From Lineus longissimus (taxonomy: Eukaryota > Nemertea > Pilidiophora > Heteronemertea > Lineidae), in NCBI RefSeq assembly GCF_910592395.1, contig NC_088312.1, positions 20,901,292 through 20,965,291 of the forward strand: a stretch of 64,000 bases of DNA. The letters run 5' to 3'. A program made the translations under genes and the position numbers. Below the pieces are notes generated by a model that made no database searches, had not been told where the DNA came from, and saw only the letters and a program-made list of their open reading frames with translations. This document shows positions 51,905-63,432 of the stretch, in pieces; position 1 is the stretch's first letter, and every line of letters begins with the position of its first letter.

Positions 51905-52731
51905 AAGGCAGGACGTATGTGCATAACTGGAAGGCTTTTGACTTCCAAACCTTGTCATATGATTTTTCAAAAATTCTTTTAATTTAAACAATCATTCATT
52001 TGGCTCCACTATCCCGACTGTGGTGTAGCACCCGATTGTAACTGGCATGAATAGGGAATACGCTGGTTATGGATGTCAGATCGTGGTTCCTTGACAATTG
52101 CAAACAATTTCACTGGACGTAACCCACGCGGCGACACCAAGGACCGCTGGCTGATCTATTGATATGTTCGTAGTAGGGTGTCAAAGTCGGGGAGACGAAG
52201 AGCCACTCGTCTCTTGTAGGGGGTTCATTGAAAGTGTTTGCGTTTGTTAGCCTATAAGATTTTAATCCTTCAGTCCCGTGTTTGGCGGAGAAAATAATCT
52301 TACAGAAGGCACAATCATATTTCGTCATTGACGGTATCTCTGGGAGGCCCTGTGTGCCGTTGATCCAATATTCATTGAGGCTGTTGGAGAGACTTCTTGT
52401 CTAAGCTGTACCATTCCGCCCCCTCTAAGGCATACAATGGTAACTTATAAACATTAGATTTTAATCCCTGTCTCGGGTGTCTTTGAGGGAACTGATCATA
52501 CACAATTCCCAACCTACTCGTCAGCCAGCTGACAGATTCCCTGGGTCGAACGTGTTACTGTGATGTTTTCGAAGAGATACTTGTGGCTGTTGGAGAGACT
52601 TCTTGGCTAAACAGTACCATTCTGCCCCCTCTGAGGCATACAGTGGTAACTATGAACGCAGGTTGAATACAGTGAGTTAATCATTCAAACAATATCAAAT
52701 GTAACCATGATGATACTTTTTACTGGGTGAC
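51905..52731 (+). repeat. Tandem duplication, copy 2
   Basis: Second copy, about 25 bp shorter than copy 1 through small deletions, for example missing about 9 bases near 52253. Separated from copy 1 by 250 bp of unique sequence. No conserved protein frame; the minus-strand frames at 51011-51235 and 52110-52328 match each other only because the DNA is duplicated. Confidence 0.88.
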
Positions 52732-52973
52732 TGTTCGATAGACTCATCAGGCTAATAAATGCAATCCGTATACAATCATTTGGCGTCGCAAATAACGTAC
52801 TGCAGAACAAATTCACATATTAGATGGGGAGACTGATTGTTGGGGCATATCAAATACAAATGACGATTGAATAATTGTTTCTATTCTCGCAAGTCTGCTC
52901 CCAGTTGCGCTAGACTAAGTTTTGAACTAACACTCCATAACCCTTATATCGATATATTTTCTCTCATCTTCAG

Positions 52974-53520
52974 AGGGATGGACCGACTCCCTTCCCGCGG
53001 CTGAACCCGGCATCCTCCCATCGATGTATACAAGCCACCTGTCCTACTTCTACCGGCATCGTGACTAGACCTACATGGTGACGAACAGTAACTCTGGACC
53101 TAGAGTGCTTATAAATCAGGATGTATGGATGTAACAGAATGAACAAGGATAGAGTATTCCGTAGGGAGTTTTCGCAAAAGATTAGGGACAATCCAGGATG
53201 AATGAGTGTACATGTAACATTTTTAAATACCCTAAGATATAGTGTTCTGGGGACTGATGAATATACATGTATTATGCGCATTAATCTCTTAGGTGTTGAT
53301 GTACACCAACCAACAGGGAAGGACTTGTTGCCAGAGGGACATTTCCTACTACTTCACTGGAATAGAAATCCTACCTAACTGTAGCGCCACCTGTTCCCAC
53401 ATGTGGTGCCCACGTACAGATTGTTGTTAGAATATCTTTTTGTAAAACCTTTTCATGATATTTGACCAATGTATCAGGACGTTGAATATCTAAATTTGTC
53501 CTAAACATATCAAATAAAGA
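52974..53520 (+). other. Possible terminal exon with polyadenylation signal
   Basis: A strong acceptor (TTTTCTCTCATCTTCAG at 52973) precedes sequence with a 35-codon open frame ending TGA near 53082, and AATAAA occurs at 53513-53518. An upstream exon-like block with a GTAGGG donor ends at 50676 (frame EIKLKELQQK). These could form a short or non-coding transcript spanning the duplication. Weak evidence. Confidence 0.25.
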
Positions 53521-53730
53521 ATGATAGTTTCACAATCGGTGTTGTTCTTTGTACTACCGTCAGAAGGGGATATTCCTAAGTCAGGACAAAGTTTGGTACG
53601 TCTTTCCCGGGTGATAACGCCTTTCAAAAACCAATGGGCAACAGCAGCGCCCCTGTGGCGTGTTGGGTACTTTTTCTGAGACACCGCAGGAAGGAATGTA
53701 CAGAAATCTAGCCCGTCTTCTCAAATGCTT

Positions 53731-53940
53731 TTAACTGTCACAACCAGCTACACTAGTGACAGTGACCAACCAGCTGATGACATCCTGTAAACCCGACCTC
53801 TCCCACAGGGTCACTGCAGTCTCTATTTGTCCCCAGTTTTCGGTAGACTCTTCCACCAGTCTCCTCCATTCACTCATTAGAGACTGGTACTTGGTCAGTG
53901 GACGACAGTATATCGACCACCAGACCTTAAACTTTAACGT
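53731..53940 (-). CDS. Exon-like helical ORF, spectrin-repeat-like
   Basis: A minus-strand frame open from an AAG acceptor-like site near 53928 to a TAA at 53731. It encodes KYQSLMSEWRRLVEES, TENWGQIETAVTLWERSG and DVISWL. The Trp and Leu spacing in predicted helices is like a spectrin repeat of nesprins or dystrophins. The plus strand of the same stretch is also open and ends exactly at GTGAGT (53939), so either strand could be real. No neighbouring exons were found. It may be an exon of an unseen gene or a chance frame. Confidence 0.25.
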   Translation of the reverse strand, partial: TLKFKVWWSIYCRPLTKYQSLMSEWRRLVEESTENWGQIETAVTLWERSGLQDVISWLVTVTSVAGCDS

Positions 53941-54873
53941 GAGTTAATTGTAATCTTACTCTCTACATACCAAAGTGATTTATCTGGGAATACAGTTGAA
54001 CTTCACTGAAAACTAATGATGTGTTGATGAATTCAATGAATCCTTCAATTCCTTCGGTTTTCTTGGCGAACCGATGTCCCTATCGGCAATTGCATCATGG
54101 AAAATACCAACATTGTAAAGCAGGTTTTATTGAGAGTGTGGTTGTGACAAGTGAGAAGTAGTTGTGACATTACTGTTTCTGAAAAGAGTCCAGATATTTG
54201 GTGGATGATAGCTATTATCAGCTATGCATAGGAACGAGTTCAGATTTGTAAGAAAACAATAAAAATAGGCTAATAAATTCAGCTGGAACCTCCATTTGAC
54301 CAAAAAACCACTCCGTCTGCAAAAACTGTCCTCAAATCACAAACATTTCAGTTCCATAATTGAACACCAGGTGGCCAAGCACCTGCAAGTGTTTCATGTG
54401 TGTACATCCACAATGTGTGTACAGTAATGGCGGAGAAAGTTAGTGTGCCGTGATTTCGTGGTGGATTAGAACCTAATTTTCCATTCCTAAGTGTGTGAAA
54501 CTTTCGTTGAAAAGTTAACCACTGGTAAGATATTATATTTGTCAAGTAAAATATGGTGTGCTTGTGTTTTTCTTGTGCTGTTAAAGGGAGTTTGCAGTAG
54601 TTTTCTGAGCGCTGTCATCATTGACTTTCTGATGCGTTGGGAGGTTCATGTAAGTTAGTGTATTTTATGTAAGGAGATACACTGTAGATCACACACTGTA
54701 CTGTTGTAGTGCAGACTTTGCACTTGTACTTCCACAAACTTTTATCATATTTATGTTGTGCAAAATTTATGTCGTTATTTAGATACTTGTGGTGCATGCG
54801 CATGTCGAAATATCAACATGTTACGACTATAAAAATCGTAAATCTGATAAAACAGACAGAAAGATCATTATAG

Positions 54874-55051
54874 CAGAACCTCTCTTAGCGGACACCTCTC
54901 TATAAAGGACACCCTTTGGACTGAAAAGTACAGTGCTGTCCTTAAAAGAGAGGTGTCCTGATTAGAGAGGTCTGATTGAATGGAAGGTGCAATTTTGGGA
55001 CCAAAATTAGTGTCCTTAATAGAGAGGTGTCTGCTAAGGGGGGCTCCTCTG
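54874..55051. mobile_element. pogo/Tigger-like MITE
   Basis: The left end CAGAACCTCTCTTAGCGGAC and the right end GTCTGCTAAGGGGGGCTCCT-CTG are inverted, with TA-rich flanks. Internal AAGAGAGGTGTCCT and TCCTTAATAGAGAGGTGTC are subterminal repeats. CAGTAGAACCTC-type ends are known from pogo-like elements. Related ends are at 60890-61103 and 63023-63145. Confidence 0.6.
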
Positions 55052-55210
55052 TATATCATACTACTGTGTACATGCATGTCAGTACAAATATAAATTAATA
55101 AAGGGAGTCTAAAATAGTTGGCAAATAATCAGTAATGGCAGACTTATTTCCCTCTCATTAATCACTTCCATTCAGGAGTCATTTCTAGGCCTCATGATTG
55201 GCCCAATTAT

Positions 55211-55216
55211 TTTATT
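55211..55216 (-). terminator. Candidate polyadenylation signal (minus strand)
   Basis: AATAAA on the minus strand, about 155 bases after the stop codon of the terminal exon at 55371-55574. Confidence 0.35.
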
Positions 55217-55370
55217 TTTGCTATGAAAATAGTAGCCCATACTAATTATATAAACCTGATCATTGTATTCATTTACTATCAGCCATTCATAGGCTTGTAT
55301 ACTAGTACTAGGTCATGCGTGGTTGACCGTAGCTAAGTCATGATGATAGAATAGGTGAAAGTGAAAGTAT

Positions 55371-55574
55371 TTAGAAGGCGACATCAGAATGATAAGACAG
55401 GTTTGGCAAAGAGACGTGCTTTGAGTCTAACACTGACTGTGGGGTTCTAACCAGGGACCGCTTGAGATCTTCAAAGCTTGGATTGAAGGCTTGGATGATG
55501 GCCTTCCCATCTGTGAATGAACCCGAGTTGGTCGGGTCATCTTTGAGTAACGAAAATCTTACCCTTGAAGGCAC
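55371..55574 (-). CDS. Probable terminal exon of an unrecognised minus-strand gene
   Basis: After a CACCTAACAG acceptor, 67 codons run in phase 0 to a TAA: PSRVRFSLLKDDPTN, then KAIIQAFNPSFEDLKRSL and LPNLSYHSDVAF at the C-terminus. The composition is protein-like, with many Ser-Pro-type and Arg/Lys-Ser sites. It ends in a hydrophobic residue (DVAF), conceivably a PDZ-binding end. A minus-strand AATAAA follows at 55216-55211. I do not recognise the family. Upstream exons should lie to the right, in the same interval as the plus-strand channel gene, but were not found. Confidence 0.4.
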   Translation of the reverse strand: MPSRVRFSLLKDDPTNSGSFTDGKAIIQAFNPSFEDLKRSLVRTPQSVLDSKHVSLPNLSYHSDVAF

Positions 55575-56005
55575 CTGTTAGGTGACTTGAGCAGCCAGAA
55601 GTTGGGCATTGGTGATTTCATGGATTTGCTGAGAAATGTACGGTGTTACAAAATAAAATGGGGTAGGTTTCCACCGCTTGCCATTACACCAAGATGCACA
55701 TGTTACAACCCTCTGTGGCTTGGTTCTGCAAGCAATGCCCTGTGTGGGATTCAAACAAAATTGGGCCAGTGACAACCTACACTGTTGGTCTTCCAATATC
55801 AGAGGGCCGTAGAAAGTTCTTTGTCCTAATTTTCTGCTCATTTTAACTGACCCAAATTGTTATCACTTTATTTCAGGTCTCTGACCCATTTGGATTAAAA
55901 GTGTCGCTTACCTGGAGTTTATAAAGTTTCTAAACAATTCATGGAATAACAACCACCAACACCCCCTATCTGCTTGATGTAGCACTATGACTCGAGTCAA
56001 TTGAA

Positions 56006-56367
56006 ATGAGTGTCGGGAATGACGAGGGTGCCGATTCATCTGCCCCGCTAACAGGGGACCAGTCTCAACAACAGGAACCAGGTTGGGACTCTATTGTAAC
56101 CATGGAAATGAGAGATTACCAAAAAGGAAGGACCAACTCTAGCGCGACGGTTCAAACCGTCGAACCTGATTTCGGTTCGAGTCAGAACTCACAAACATGG
56201 GCTGAGTACCGCCCGTCAATTCAACCTATGGATAAAAATTATGACGCACATTACAATCTATCTTGCCGTAGTAGTCGAGGCCCGGCTAAGACTTCATTAC
56301 AGGCAAAGGTTTACAACTTCTTGGAGCGACCAACAGGATGGAAGTGTTTCATCTATCATTTCACAGT
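56006..56367 (+). CDS. KCNQ1: KCNQ1-like voltage-gated potassium channel, first coding exon
   Basis: The exon opens with ATG at 56006 and ends in phase 2 at a GTAAGT donor (56368). Most of its 120 codons are a polar, Ser/Gln-rich cytoplasmic N-terminus starting [10 protein letters not shown]. The last 20 residues, about 102-121, include [18 protein letters not shown], the segment leading into transmembrane helix S1; it matches KCNQ1 (PTGWKCF-YHF) better than KCNQ2-5 (PRGWAF-YH). Human KCNQ1 exon 1 stops at the same place. KCNQ channels form slow M- or IKs-type potassium currents. An acceptor at 55876 may start the exon with 5' UTR. Helices S1-S6, pore and calmodulin-binding tail are not in this window. 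Confidence 0.85.
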
Positions 56368-59300
56368 GTAAGTGGATTTTTTAATCGAAATATAGATTAT
56401 ATTTTGTTGCAGGTTTAGGGGACTATTCATGTCATTGGCTTACATGGATTGCTGACACTAACAGGAAAAGAGAGAATGATATGACGTTGTTGCATTTTCC
56501 TAAGTTCAGGCTCCTGTGACTCCGACATGGTCATCTTGACCATCAAGTTGGTGATCCACTCTGCCAACCTGGACTCTATTACACCAATGAGGGGGGTTAT
56601 GGACAGTATACCTTCGTTGGTTCAGAATGGTTTGCAGTACGCTACATATTGTACATGTACATCTAATAACATGCATGATTTAGTGGAGTACCACAGGGAG
56701 CACCATTATTCCCATGTTTACATACATTTTGTTGAGCCTGTTTCTTCCAGACATTCAGATCTTTTGAAAAGTTTGTTCTGTTTCTCGTCTTTCATTTTAG
56801 TTTTTCTGTTGAAACTTCTGGTTTCATTTGGTCCCAGCAAGTTAGGTCCATGATGTTGATTGACTAGGAGTTTCGCTTTTAGCTCTCCGTAGATGGTATT
56901 TGAAATTTAAAGACATCGACAATCCGTAAATTTTCCAAACAATGAGTGAATGAGATTGCACCACATTTTCAATTGTGTACTGGTCTACAATGTACAACAT
57001 TATTACTGAAAATTTAGTTCCAAAGCTTTTATGCATATTATCTTTATTTTACCGTCTAAAACTAGTCCTAAATAGGCATAAGTGTACCGGTACATGTAGA
57101 TTGGGTCTACTTATTCGCAAACAATGATAATATGCTGATTGCTTTGTTTGCGTCAGTGCCACATAAACAAGTATTTTAGTGTCTGAATGTGTCTGATTGG
57201 GGTCAGTTGAAAGATATTTTCAGTTGAACTGACTTCGTTTCTGTATGTTTTCATACCTGTGAACAAGTACATGAGTTCACCTTAAAATCCTTTCAAGGAA
57301 GCCAGAGATCAGGCCTATCGCCTTTTGCTTTCAGATAAGTTGCTGGATGCCATGAAAACAACCAATGGCAGCATGTGTCACTTAAAACTAACATTGAAGT
57401 TAGTCATCATACAAACAAAACTCCGACGTACCTTTATAATGAATTTATTATACCTTACTTATTGGATACTATACTACCGCCATTAACGATTCATATCCTG
57501 CGCGTGGCGTTTATTGCTAAACACCCTCAGGCCACGGAGCTATGGTCTGTTTTCAACTGCCTAATGATTTCTGATAAAATTCTCATAATATTTATTGTCT
57601 TTGTAATGAACCATGGTGCTTGCTTTCAGCTCCTTATTGAAGATCGATTCTTGATTTCTCCGAAAGTTCTGTGATAAAGCTGAAATGTGGTCAAGGGACT
57701 GCCTTGTGTTCTGTTGAGTGGATTTTCATTGAATAATGTGGGTTACTGCATGTACTGCCTGCAGAGTTAAATCAGTTGTGTTGCCCCAACATGGTGAATG
57801 TCATGTGCAGCGCTTGAGCATATGAAAATGTAACGTCTGCCGAGAATGATAGGATAATCTAATCCATGCTTTGTGTTTTCATCTCAGCTCTGGCTCTTTG
57901 ATGTCCGTTTTCATATTCTCCACGCTTCCTTGGTCTGATCTCGACGAATGAAACCTGTTGTGTTTCTGATCCTACTTCGGAGGATGTGACATTATGCATA
58001 ACAAACGGAAGGCAAATGAGGGAACACCGCAAGATACAGACACAATATCCTCAAATGAAAGCAAGCTGGGGTGTTTTCCTGACCTTTTCCTCTGGAATTC
58101 AAAGTAGTAAACTTCGGAGGCCATTTCTAGAAATGTCACTGTATGCCTGGTTTACCAATCAAGGGCATCTTGAACCTCATGGTCTTTACCCATAAATCTT
58201 GATAAGGTGCAAATACCTTGGTGGTCAAGATGGCTCAAGGGCTGAATCAAATGTGAATTCATGCTAATCCCTAATTTACATGTATTTACGGTAATTGATC
58301 ACATTACTCCTTCCATAATTAGTTTGTTTAGGGTGACGACTTAGTTTTCAATTTATGACGAATGATGCTGACAAAAACAGAGTAAAGGAATTCCATCCAA
58401 AATGTTCAGACGCCAGCTCAGTTGGGTCTTGTAGCGCCTCGTCCCAGTTCGGCTTTTTTGCCAGCATTTTCCTCGCCAGTGAAAACAAACTATAACAAAA
58501 TTATCGGTGCGGGAATTTATCCATCGGGTGCAGCATGCACTTTATGGCGCGTGAGTAGACAATTAGCATGATGAATGTTTAGGTCACTAGGCGCCCCCGG
58601 GGATAAACGATATTTGAAAAAGGGCGAGTGTTGCATTGTGAATTATTGATGACTTTTGGCCACTTCTGATTGGAATTCAGAACGGTTTTGTTGACTGTTT
58701 TGGGTGCACTTTTTCAATGCGTTCCGCAAACGAAATATTTTGATTGGCAATTTTTGGCTTTCATGTTAGCTGAAAGCAAATACTTCTCCATGAATGGATT
58801 CAGTATCCTTGGGCAAGACACTTTTAATCCTGCAGTTTGCATCTGTAAACCCAGGAGGGTAACTGGACTATTCAGTCATTTATTGATAGCCGTTGGGAAG
58901 GAAAGGCTGGTTGGTAAATATGGCTGTTTGTGGTAATTTTTTGCTCGGCCTGTCACTGGCAGATATCTCCAATTACTGACCCCACCAGCAATTCGTCTGG
59001 CCAGGACATTGGGTAAGCTGGGTGATCTGGTTTAGGCAGTGTGGCGGGAAACCTCCAGTCCTGCCTACATGAAGTAACCTACAGGTGGCTAACGCTATTC
59101 TGATTACTGGTAACACACTCCCGATCACTGATGCAACAAAATTGCACGGAATTGATTCCAATTTGATCACGGGCGTGTCGTATGATAATTTGCATTTTCA
59201 ATATTCTGTTACTAGCTGCTATCATGGTACATGTAGCGTAGCGTACAGTTCATTAGCAACCTTAACCCCTGATTGCTCGAGGCATACGAAAAAGTCAATA

Positions 59301-60127
59301 ATCGCAGACATGATTCATTACAATAATGACATATTACAGGTAATAAACCTAGAAGGTGTTAGTGACACATCTTTTTATAATTTATTCTTTATTCAGAGTT
59401 CTTGACAAGGCCATTTGCCAGTATCTTGACAACAAAAAGACCTCGTAAATGACAAGTGCATGTAAATTTTGCTGGACAGAGATGCTGGCTAGGTACAAGG
59501 CGGTCAGCCGCGTCAATATTGCAGGTTCTCACGATAAAATCAGATCACTGTGATTTATCGGTGAATGCTGGTGAATGCTGTGTCTGATAGTGACAGGAGA
59601 AGATTGGCAGAATGACCAGCCGACTGAGTGAGACGGATTGCTCCTGGCGAGAAATGATTCCGCATCACAGATTTGATGTGTCAGTTCTATAAGATTCCAC
59701 TCGACTCGATAGAAGTATTGGGTATGATTTTTATCAGATTGATGTGTAGCTGATGCAAGATTATTTCAGCGGTATGAACTGCCAAATTTGTATTCCAAAG
59801 CGTTGAAAGTCAACTTCAAATAAATACAATAATTGTCCCTTCACCTGCTGTGTGATTTGCCCGAAGGGGGGACAGCATATCAGACATCGCCTCAGGTGTG
59901 ATGAGGCATCTGTCTTGTCGCCAAAATCTCACAGGAAATGTTGTTTGTTAGGCATTCCATGTGTACCCAGTGTCTTCCAAGGTTTTTCGATTTTAAAATA
60001 TGTTTAACCAATCGAGGAAATGAGTTTGGTTGTTTAAAAATGATACTTTGAAGGAAGCAAAGGTAAATTTAGCCACCTTCTTTGGCAGTATTTACACAAA
60101 ACCTGATCTGAGTTATGGTTTCTGTTC

Positions 60128-60204
60128 AGTAGCAGTGATCATTTCATGTTGATGTCACTTGTCATAGCGACAAGTGTCATCAACATGAAATGATCAATGC
60201 TACT
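60128..60204. repeat. Hairpin with 35-bp arms
   Basis: AGTAGCAGTGATCATTTCAT and on through GATGTCACTTGTC pairs with GACAAGTGTCATC through ATGAAATGATCAATGCTACT around a short loop, with one or two mismatches. Confidence 0.85.
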
Positions 60205-60600
60205 TTGATCGATGAGTCAGCAAATATTGTCCTCCCGAGATGAGTATGAGGGGAGGGGGGGGGGGGGCTGTAGGTAACATATTTGGTTAAGGTAGCAGAG
60301 TTGGTTTTGCTGCTGGCTTACGACAAACTAGGGCCTGGGTTCAAAGGTGTGGAGTGATACTTCTCTACATAGTGTTTATTACTTTTGGTTGATGACGCTC
60401 GTCGCTGTGATTGATGAGTCAGCAAATATTGTCCTCCGAGGTGAGTATGAGTATTAGATGAAACATGGCGGCTGTAGTTAGCATAGTTGGTTGCTACTTC
60501 TTTTCGTTAACGTGGATCACCCAAAGTTGTTGACACTCATCACTGTGATGGATGAGACAACAAATATTGTCGTGCGAACGGTATGAGTTGATGAAGCGGG
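60205..60600 (+). repeat. Three diverged copies of a TGATGAGTCAGCAAATATTG module
   Basis: GATGAGTCAGCAAATATTGT with CCTCC and GAG-TGAGTATGAG occurs at about 60211 and 60413, and a weaker copy (GATGAGACAACAAATATTGT) at about 60551. A poly-G run lies at 60250-60266. Confidence 0.65.
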
Positions 60601-60889
60601 GGATCCGAGGGAGGTGGGGGAGGGTTGGCATTGGCCGCTGCATCTCTTCTGCTTCCTGTACTTTTCCAAGTGTGTATTTTTATTAAAGAACTCTTCCCAC
60701 TGATTGTCACAACAGTGATGATGCAGGCAGAATTCTTTTCTTGACTCCCACGAGATGACATTTTGAAAGATGTACTGATGACGACTAAGACAACGTCGGC
60801 CCTTTGTTGCAGTGGTAGTGACGAGAATCCTTCTTGATTGAAACAAATGCTCTTTGAACATGTTGAAGCTGCAATGGAAGGTCCCAAAG

Positions 60890-61103
60890 CAGACACTTCT
60901 GGACGGAAACTCTCTCTATCAAGGATATTCTCTCCAGTAAGGACGCACTCTCTGTGGACACCCTGTCTATTGAAGGACACTGCATTTGGTTCCAAGATTG
61001 TAATTTGTAGTGCATTTTACCTCATTAATCTGGACACCTCTAAATTAAGGACTGCATAAATTGTCAGTCACAAGGCTGTCCTTAATAGAGAGGTTCTACT
61101 GTA
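60890..61103. mobile_element. pogo-like inverted-repeat remnant
   Basis: The right end TCCTTAATAGAGAGGTTCTA-CTGTA reverse-complements to TACAGTAGAACCTCTCTATT, the canonical end of this family. Internal GGACACC and AAGGAC motifs repeat. The left end is eroded. Confidence 0.5.
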
Positions 61104-62396
61104 TTTGATTCTGGTCAAGTATTGCTTTTGTAAAGGCAATACCAGAAAAAGTCCTGAAAATACTTTTAAAAATATTTGTCTGTTCTGAGGTACGTGTATG
61201 CTTTTTGCTCATTCGTTCGTGTGCCGAGTGCCTTGAAAATGCCTTATAGCATCGGCACAACCTGACCATGGGGACTAGGTAATGACATCATCATCCACGC
61301 ACTTTGATATGAGATTCTCATCAGCAGCTCGGAAGATGCGGAAAATGATGAAAAATAAACATTAGGGTACTTTGATGTATAACAGATCCCCATCTTTGCG
61401 TATCTTTGAACCTCACAACATTTTTGTAAAAAATTATTATGATTTTTCTTGTGGCCTCCTACAATGGTACATGTACTGGTATTACTTTTTATGGTGGTAT
61501 TGTTGTGTGTTGATGCTAGGTGCTATCGCTGTAAGATATCCTCTAGCTAATATTTTAAATTACCTGGATATTCATAGCAATATTGACTATAGACTTCCTC
61601 ACATTGGATGCATGCCTGATGAAATCAAAACAGTGGGAACTGTTCTAGATAATGTCTACATACCATACAGAAGACCCAGTTCTCTACTGGTTTGTTTTGA
61701 GAAGTCACATATTCTTGGCATGTTTTCATTAGCTTCTGTGGGAGTTTTGCTCCAAGTGAATAAATAACGAAATATCAATTGATATTACTAGCAGTTTATG
61801 ACTTTGTTTTGCTTCTTTGTAGCATCATGATATTTTTGATTTGGAATAGCTGGTAACAAGGTTATGGCCGCCTTCTGCCTGTTGATTGCTGCGGAAATCT
61901 TCTTGTGTTTTTCCGCAGCATCTGAAGTGCTGTTAGAAGCCATGAGTGCGCTCTGTCTGGCTTAGAGACTAATCTCTTTATTTTGCTTCCGCTAAGATAT
62001 CGACTGTTCTAAAATGCTATTGCGCCATGATGTTCGCTGTTTGAGCTGTTTACAGTATGAGCTGGATTTTTGTAATAAGTGGGGAAAGGTAGTCCTACGT
62101 TACCCTTGGGCTACCTTACCCCATTTTACCTCTATCACCAGCACTTTGTACTTGGGCCGGTAACTTGATTGGCATTAGCAACATCGACATTCAGTCCCAA
62201 CGCTTCTATTGTCGATGAAATACTCAGGGATAAAGCTTAGTTGTGCTAATGCTGGCATCTCTAATGAAGATCGAGTACTTAGCATTAAAATTTTTGATTA
62301 AAACGTGCCAAGGATAAATCTTCGCAATCAATGAACTTTGTGATTTTGAGAATTTGCACCTGTGGTGTCCATGCGTTTCAGTTTGATTGACTTTGA

Positions 62397-62575
62397 TGTT
62401 TTTCTTCTTCTTAAATCTTCTTAAGAGTTCGCTCTGCACTTGGATTCGTTTTTCTCCGGGGAGTATTCCTCCTCCAAGGCAGGATAAGCATTTTTACCTG
62501 CTACTACAGTTAGGCACCAATTGCGTTTATTGGCCTCATGGCTCTTGTCTTTGTCTATTTCCATTTAGTAGAAGA
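62397..62575 (-). mobile_element. SINE 3' fragment (same family as 23984-24390), reversed
   Basis: Starting from a TTCTTCTTC tail, the blocks TTCGCTCTGCACTTGGA, CTCCTCCAAGGC-GGAT, ACAGTTAGGC-CCAATTG and TTTATTGGCCT follow in the same order as the complement of the SINE in CTP synthase intron 4. The tRNA-like head is missing. Confidence 0.8.
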
Positions 62576-63022
62576 TAACACTTTACAGGACTGGTGTTTG
62601 TGAAAAATATGTTTATTAGCACAAAACAAGTCATGCCAACTGGTATACACCCATCCTGAACCTCATGGTCTGTACCCCCTACAATGTCGGCTTGACTAGA
62701 AAAAGATGCAAAAACCTTGTTGGTCAAGATGGTGTACATCATAATTGTGATTAGCGAAAACAGCAGCTATGCCCATTACTTTTGCATTTCAGCTAATGCA
62801 GGTACAGCAGCTTGCAAATTGAAAATGTCATCCTAATTACCCTGTAACCGTGGTGAATTATCGTAATTACTCTTTTCATACCATAATCCAATGTGACATC
62901 ACCATTGTCCGATATTAATTATGGATTAATTGTGCTGGCAGTACGTTGCATTGATTAGAAACGTTTAGCAAATTGTCTCCAATATTGCCATTGGTATTGT
63001 GATTGTTTAGTTTTACAATATG

Positions 63023-63145
63023 ATGGAACCTCCCTTAGCAGACACCTCTGTTAGAAGGACACTTTCCCTATAAAGGACAGTGATTTGGACCCAAAGGAGT
63101 GGTTACTGTATGATTTGACCTCTGTGATCAGGACACCTCTCCAAG
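63023..63145. mobile_element. pogo-like end remnant
   Basis: GGAACCTCCCTTAGCAGACACCTCTGTTAG-AAGGACAC matches the left end of 54874-55051. CAGGACACCTCTCC follows near 63132. Confidence 0.45.
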
Positions 63146-63289
63146 GACAGCAAGTTAATCTGGAATGGTTGAGCCAAGGACATTACTCAATGGAAGAACT
63201 AACGCAGGTTTCCCGAATGGAATCATTATTAAATAGATGCTTGCCTTATTGTCTCCAGTTGGTCATCAAGGCAAATGGCAATAGTCAAA

Positions 63290-63432
63290 TTGACACTTGG
63301 CGAATTGGCAATAGGCGAATTGACTTCCTAGGCAAATTAGCATTAGGCAAATTGGCAACAGGGGAATTAGCATTAGGCAAATTGGCAACAGGGGAATTGA
63401 CATTAGGGAAATTGGCAATAGACGAATTATGG
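63290..63432 (+). repeat. 30-bp minisatellite (15-bp sub-unit)
   Basis: About four copies built from GGCAAATTAGCATTA and GGCAAATTGGCAACAGGGGA. The period is a multiple of three, so the frame at 63085-63588 stays open and repeats GKLATGELAL. I treat it as non-coding. Confidence 0.85.

Noticed and set aside
56527-56853. Second exon of the KCNQ gene
   Set aside because: The frame does not contain the S1/S2 sequences expected after the first exon, and no acceptor in the needed phase is present.
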